A stretch of 64,000 nt of DNA from AP-15 sp963703855 (GTDB lineage: Bacteria > Pseudomonadota > Alphaproteobacteria > ATCC43930 > CGMCC-115725), in NCBI GenBank assembly GCA_963703855.1, contig CAVPFW010000010.1, positions 1 through 64,000 on the forward strand, read 5' to 3'. Under the pieces are notes generated by a model. It had not been told where the DNA came from, did not search any database, and saw only the letters and a list, made by a program, of their open reading frames with translations. The translations under genes were made by a program, and so were the position numbers. This document shows, in pieces, positions 60,821-64,000 of the stretch (its first letter is position 1; the number at the start of each line of letters is the position of its first letter).

Positions 60821-61849
60821 ATGCGCCGCTCGACGCGTCTCGGCCTCGCCGCCGTTGTCTTGCTGCTGGTATTGCTTGGCGGCTATGCGGCCTATTGGCG
60901 GATCGTCGCCGGGCGGATCGAGGATGGCGTCGTCGCCTGGCAGCAATCTGTGCGGGCGCGCAAGATCGACGCCTCCTGGCAAAGGCTCCGCGTCGCCGGC
61001 TTTCCGTTCGCGTTCCGGGTCGAGGCGGAAAACGCCCTATTGCGCGATCGCGCGCTGAGCCCACCGCCGGAGCTGCATCTGCCGGCGCTGACCGCCAGCG
61101 CCCGGCCGTGGAACCCGGTCGACTGGAAGCTCGCGGCACCCGAGGGTCTCTGGGCCGACCTCGCGGCCGCGGGCAGCCGGCCGGCGGTGAAGCTCGTTGC
61201 GCGAACCGCCCAAGGCGCGGCGGCGCCGGGCCCGCAGGGAGCCGCCTTGCTGTGGCTCGAATTGCAGGGCGTCAGCGCCAAGGCCGGGGGCCGGGTGCCG
61301 ATCAAATCCGCCGATGCGTGGATCACCATGCCGCCAACCTCGCCACGCGCGCATACCGATCCGAGCCTCGGGCTGGCGCTCGATCTGCGGCAGGTGCAGT
61401 TGTCGGCGCCGCCGCCGAGCTTCGGCAATACCATTGACGAGCTGGCGCTCGGCGTGACGGTCAAGGGCACGATGCCGGACGGGCCCCTGGCACAGGCGCT
61501 CGCGGCGTGGCGCGACGCCGGCGGAACGGTCGAGCTCGATAATCTGCGCCTGCAATGGGGCGGGCTGGGGGCGACCGCGAACGGCACGATCGCTCTCGAC
61601 CGGCAATTGCAGCCGATCGGCGCTTTTTCCGCGGGGATCCAGGGTTTCGGCGAGATCCTGCGGGCGCTCGTCGAAGCCGACCGCATGAGCGCCGAGCAGG
61701 CGGCGCTGGCGCAGATCGCGCTGACTTCCTTGGCCAAGGCCGGGGCGGACGGCCAGCCGCAGATCAACACTTCGTTCACGCTTCAGGACGGCAAGATGTA
61801 TCTCGGGCCGGCAAGGCTCGGCGAGGCGCCCCGCATCGTGTGGAAATAA
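60821..61849 (+). CDS. DUF2125 domain exported protein
   Basis: 342 residues. One N-terminal membrane anchor or signal (LGLAAVVLLLVLLGGYAAYW). DUF2125 features: DASWQRLRVAGFPFAFRVEA, LHLPALTASARPWNPVDWKL, LDNLRLQWGGLGATANGTIA and GAFSAGIQGFGEILRALVE. The family is restricted to alphaproteobacteria, is periplasmic and has no known function; its repeating strands resemble lipid-transfer AsmA-like folds. The DUF2252 gene follows by four bases. Confidence 0.9.
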   Translation: MRRSTRLGLAAVVLLLVLLGGYAAYWRIVAGRIEDGVVAWQQSVRARKIDASWQRLRVAGFPFAFRVEAENALLRDRALSPPPELHLPALTASARPWNPVDWKLAAPEGLWADLAAAGSRPAVKLVARTAQGAAAPGPQGAALLWLELQGVSAKAGGRVPIKSADAWITMPPTSPRAHTDPSLGLALDLRQVQLSAPPPSFGNTIDELALGVTVKGTMPDGPLAQALAAWRDAGGTVELDNLRLQWGGLGATANGTIALDRQLQPIGAFSAGIQGFGEILRALVEADRMSAEQAALAQIALTSLAKAGADGQPQINTSFTLQDGKMYLGPARLGEAPRIVWK

Positions 61850-61853
61850 GCCT

Positions 61854-63269
61854 TTGGAAAAAGCGCCCAACCACCGGCTGGCGATCACGAATAAAACCTC
61901 CGACAGCGAGCAGGGCTTCGGCGCGGCGGGGGTGGTGGAAGGGCGCCGTCAGATCGGTCGCGAATGGCGGCGCCGAGTGCCGCTCGATGCTCAAGCCGAA
62001 TGGAAGCCGCCGGCAGACCGGCGCGATCCGGTCGACATCCTGATCGATCAGGGCAAGGACCGCATCCCGGAGCTGCTTCCGGTGCGCTATGCGCGGATGA
62101 GGGCCGATCCGTTTGCCTTCCTGCGCGGTGCGGCCGCGATCATGGCGGCCGACCTCGCTTCGGCGCCGGCCACCGGTCTGCGCCAGCAGGCGGGCGGCGA
62201 CTGCCATCTGGCCAATTTCGGCGCCTATGCGACGCCGGAAGGCACCCCGGTCTTCGACATCAATGATTTCGACGAGACCTTGCCGGCCCCGTTCGAATGG
62301 GATGTCAAACGCCTCGCCGCGAGCCTTGCCGTCGCCGGCCGGGTCGCGCAGATGCCGGAGCGGGAATGCCGCCGTCTGGCCCGCGCCGTGGCGCTGAATT
62401 ATCGCCGGCACCTGGCGTATTTGGCGGGGCTGCCGCCGCTTGATGCGTGGAGCATGCGCATAGACCTTGCCGGTGCTGTCGCCGACGTCAATTCCGCCAA
62501 GCTCCGCCGCAAGCTGACCAAGCGTCTGACGGCCGTTCTGCGGGGCGGAGCAGCTCATTTCGGCCTGGTCGAACGGCACGACGGCGGCTGGAGGATCAGG
62601 GACAAGCCGCCGCTCGTCCACCATGTCAGCCGGCATGAGCTCGATGCGCGCCGGGCGTTCGCATCCTATGCCGAGACCTTGCAGGAAGACCGGCGGGTGC
62701 TGCTGCGGCGCTATCGGTTGCGCGACATCGCCTTCAAGGTGGTTGGGGTCGGCAGCGTCGGCACGTTCTGCGCCATCGGGCTGTTCGTGTCGGACGGCGA
62801 TGCGCCGCTGCTGCTGCAGATCAAGGAGGCGCAGGCCTCGGTTCTCGCCCCGTTCGCGGGCGCGTCGGACTACGCCAATCACGGCCAGCGCGTGGTCGTC
62901 GGGCAGCGCATGATGCAGGCGGCGACCGACATCTTTCTCGGCTGGACCGAGGCCCCGCTCGACGGGCGTTGTTTCTACCTCCGGCGGCTGAAGGATTCTC
63001 GCCTCGCCGATATCGGCACCCGGCTCGAAGCGGCGCTGCCGTTCTACGCCGCCCTCTGCGGCCGCACCCTGGCGCGGGCTCACGCGCGCGCCGGCGACGC
63101 GGTCGCCGTATCCGGCTATGTCGGCGAGGGGAGCGAATTCGACCGAGCGATCGCAGCTTTCGCCAGCGCTTATGCCGATCAGACCGAGCGCGACTGGCGC
63201 GTGCTCCAGGACGCGATCAGGGCAGGGCGGATCAGCGCCGGCGAACCCCGATCGTCATCGGCGGCTTGA
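61854..63269 (+). CDS. DUF2252 family protein (kinase-like fold)
   Basis: 471 residues from a TTG at 61854, four bases after DUF2125; a later start is possible since the first 20 residues are not typical. Motifs: RYARMRADPFAFLRGAAAIM, GGDCHLANFGAYATPEGTPV and FDINDFDETLPAPFEWDVKR, corresponding to phosphotransferase-type GDxHxxNF and DFD. Then LLQIKEAQASVLAPFAGASD, VVVGQRMMQAATDIFLGWTE. The HxxN and DFD pattern suggests an aminoglycoside-kinase-like fold. The natural substrate is unknown. Confidence 0.88.
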   Translation: MEKAPNHRLAITNKTSDSEQGFGAAGVVEGRRQIGREWRRRVPLDAQAEWKPPADRRDPVDILIDQGKDRIPELLPVRYARMRADPFAFLRGAAAIMAADLASAPATGLRQQAGGDCHLANFGAYATPEGTPVFDINDFDETLPAPFEWDVKRLAASLAVAGRVAQMPERECRRLARAVALNYRRHLAYLAGLPPLDAWSMRIDLAGAVADVNSAKLRRKLTKRLTAVLRGGAAHFGLVERHDGGWRIRDKPPLVHHVSRHELDARRAFASYAETLQEDRRVLLRRYRLRDIAFKVVGVGSVGTFCAIGLFVSDGDAPLLLQIKEAQASVLAPFAGASDYANHGQRVVVGQRMMQAATDIFLGWTEAPLDGRCFYLRRLKDSRLADIGTRLEAALPFYAALCGRTLARAHARAGDAVAVSGYVGEGSEFDRAIAAFASAYADQTERDWRVLQDAIRAGRISAGEPRSSSAA

Positions 63270-63321
63270 CCGTGTCGGGCCGAACGCCCGTCTCCGCCTC
63301 GCGCAACACCTGGTTCCGGTC

Positions 63322-63594
63322 ATGACAAAACATACCCCTCGACGCAGCCGCGCGCTGCCGCTGATGATGGCCGAGCTGATGACGGCGTCGTGGGAGACGA
63401 TCGCGCGGCGCAGCCTGATGATGGTCCGGGGCACGTGCTCGCCGGCGGAATACCGGCGCATGGCGACGGAAAAGACGGCGGCATTGCAGCAATCGGCGCT
63501 GGCGATGATGTCCGGGCGCGGAAGAAAGGCGGCGCTGGCGCCGTGGCACAAGCGCGCCGCGCCGAATGCGAAGCGGCTGCGCGGCAAGAGCTGA
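63322..63594 (+). CDS. Small hypothetical protein, 90 aa
   Basis: MTKHTPRRSRALPLMMAELM, TASWETIARRSLMMVRGTCS, PAEYRRMATEKTAALQQSAL. The pattern W-E-T-I-x-x-R-x-x-M-M-x-x-G-T-C-S-P-A-E-Y-x-R-M resembles small alphaproteobacterial proteins sometimes grouped with phasin-like or PHA-associated genes. Basic C-terminus. No operon partner is evident. Confidence 0.6.
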   Translation: MTKHTPRRSRALPLMMAELMTASWETIARRSLMMVRGTCSPAEYRRMATEKTAALQQSALAMMSGRGRKAALAPWHKRAAPNAKRLRGKS

Positions 63595-63633
63595 TCAGCC
63601 CGAGCGGGCGCGGCCCGGGCACCGAGCGTCGAT

Positions 63634-64000
63634 TCAGATCGGGATCGCCAGCAGGGTGTCGATCTGGCGGCTGTCGAGGACCACGGTCTTGCGGGCGAAT
63701 TTCCAGCCGACGCCGTCGCGCTCGATCTGGTCGACATAGTGGCCGGCGGCGAAGATCGTCATGTCGCCGTCCTGCATCGTGCGCACCACCAGGAAATTCG
63801 CCACGACATCGACGGCGCCGCGCGCCTCGCCGACGATCTTGATCGACGAGGCCAGGTGCCGGTAACGCTGCGGCTCGTAGATGTTGGCCTCGCGCAGGGC
63901 GCTGACCCGGTCCTTCAGCATGTTGCGCGAGGTCGCGTAGATCAGTCCCAGCGGCAGGCCGGCCTCGTAATTCTCGGCCGAGGTGATCCGGTAGAAGCAG
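63634..64000 (-). CDS. Aromatic-ring-hydroxylating dioxygenase beta subunit, partial
   Basis: The C-terminal 121 codons of a SnoaL-fold beta subunit: CFYRITSAENYEAGLPLGLI, YATSRNMLKDRVSALREANI, YEPQRYRHLASSIKIVGEAR and VVANFLVVRTMQDGDMTIFA. Ends ARKTVVLDSRQIDTLLAIPI. It stabilises the Rieske alpha subunit, which should lie beyond the right edge together with the start of this gene. Indicates aromatic compound degradation. Confidence 0.85.
   Translation of the reverse strand, partial: CFYRITSAENYEAGLPLGLIYATSRNMLKDRVSALREANIYEPQRYRHLASSIKIVGEARGAVDVVANFLVVRTMQDGDMTIFAAGHYVDQIERDGVGWKFARKTVVLDSRQIDTLLAIPI

Noticed and set aside
1..64000. CRISPR arrays
   Set aside because: No regularly spaced identical repeats of 24-40 bases were seen; the only regular repeats are inside purF and the autotransporter, both coding.
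1..64000. Programmed frameshifting as explanation for the broken genes
   Set aside because: Lesions fall in unrelated genes, mostly as one-base changes in ordinary short runs, without slippery X-XXY-YYZ sites or conserved downstream structures.

Overview
The window reads as a chromosomal piece of a high-GC alphaproteobacterium. The block alr-mlaE-mlaF-radA-cvpA-purF, the split glycine decarboxylase (gcvPA plus gcvPB), DUF2125, a TRAP transporter, an orphan molybdopterin hydroxylase and many flavin-dependent luciferase-like enzymes fit Rhodospirillales-type genomes; genus cannot be told from this sequence alone.

Layout. (1) 1-9.2 kb is accessory and AT-richer: a serine recombinase and a SprT-like protease from one promoter, many small orphan genes, and a run of broken genes (SRAP, zinc-ribbon fragments, a membrane-anchored protein, a trypsin-like protease, recombinase scraps) around a PEP-CTERM protein. 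(2) 9.2-14.3 kb holds small exported proteins, a crotonase, an F420-type luciferase-like oxidoreductase and an orphan xanthine-dehydrogenase-type large subunit. (3) 14.4-22.4 kb is core: alr, mlaE, mlaF, radA, cvpA, purF, an SDR, then an RHH antitoxin with a damaged ParE/RelE-type toxin. (4) 22.4-27.2 kb is the glycine cleavage operon gcvT-H-PA-PB on the minus strand behind a tandem glycine riboswitch. (5) 27.3-38.6 kb is catabolic and transport genes: a serine hydrolase, an HpcH/HpaI aldolase, a histidine-rich metal transporter with its own XRE regulator, a luciferase-like oxidoreductase, a TRAP cluster with two tandem binding proteins, an aldo/keto reductase and a PEP-mutase-like enzyme. (6) 38.8-41.3 kb is a small integrative remnant: truncated EamA gene, orphan gene, tyrosine integrase, and a tRNA-Pro 3' remnant. 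(7) 41.8-45.2 kb holds a ThDP enzyme, a small coiled-coil protein, an oxidoreductase and a glyoxalase-fold protein. (8) 45.5-53.5 kb is two tandem OmpA-like lipoproteins and a tripartite RND efflux operon. (9) 53.9-59.7 kb encodes a repeat-rich autotransporter and an unrecognised exported protein. (10) 60-64 kb has a CMD-family protein, DUF2125, DUF2252, a small orphan gene and the end of a ring-hydroxylating dioxygenase beta subunit.

Two observations stand out. First, many conserved genes (alr, gcvPB, the RND pump, the molybdopterin enzyme, the PEP-mutase homologue, the integrase) are each broken by one-base indels, mostly in short homopolymers. This looks more like residual sequencing error than biology and should be settled before any gene here is called dead. 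The trypsin-like and membrane-anchored genes at 5.6-7.4 kb, with several stops and shifts each, look like true pseudogenes. Second, the XRE regulator at 30.6-30.9 kb has an 11-histidine tail, overlaps a transporter with an HX4DH motif and a 26-histidine loop, and sits behind a 17-bp inverted repeat covering its likely -10. It is the best candidate here for a little-described metal-homeostasis module.
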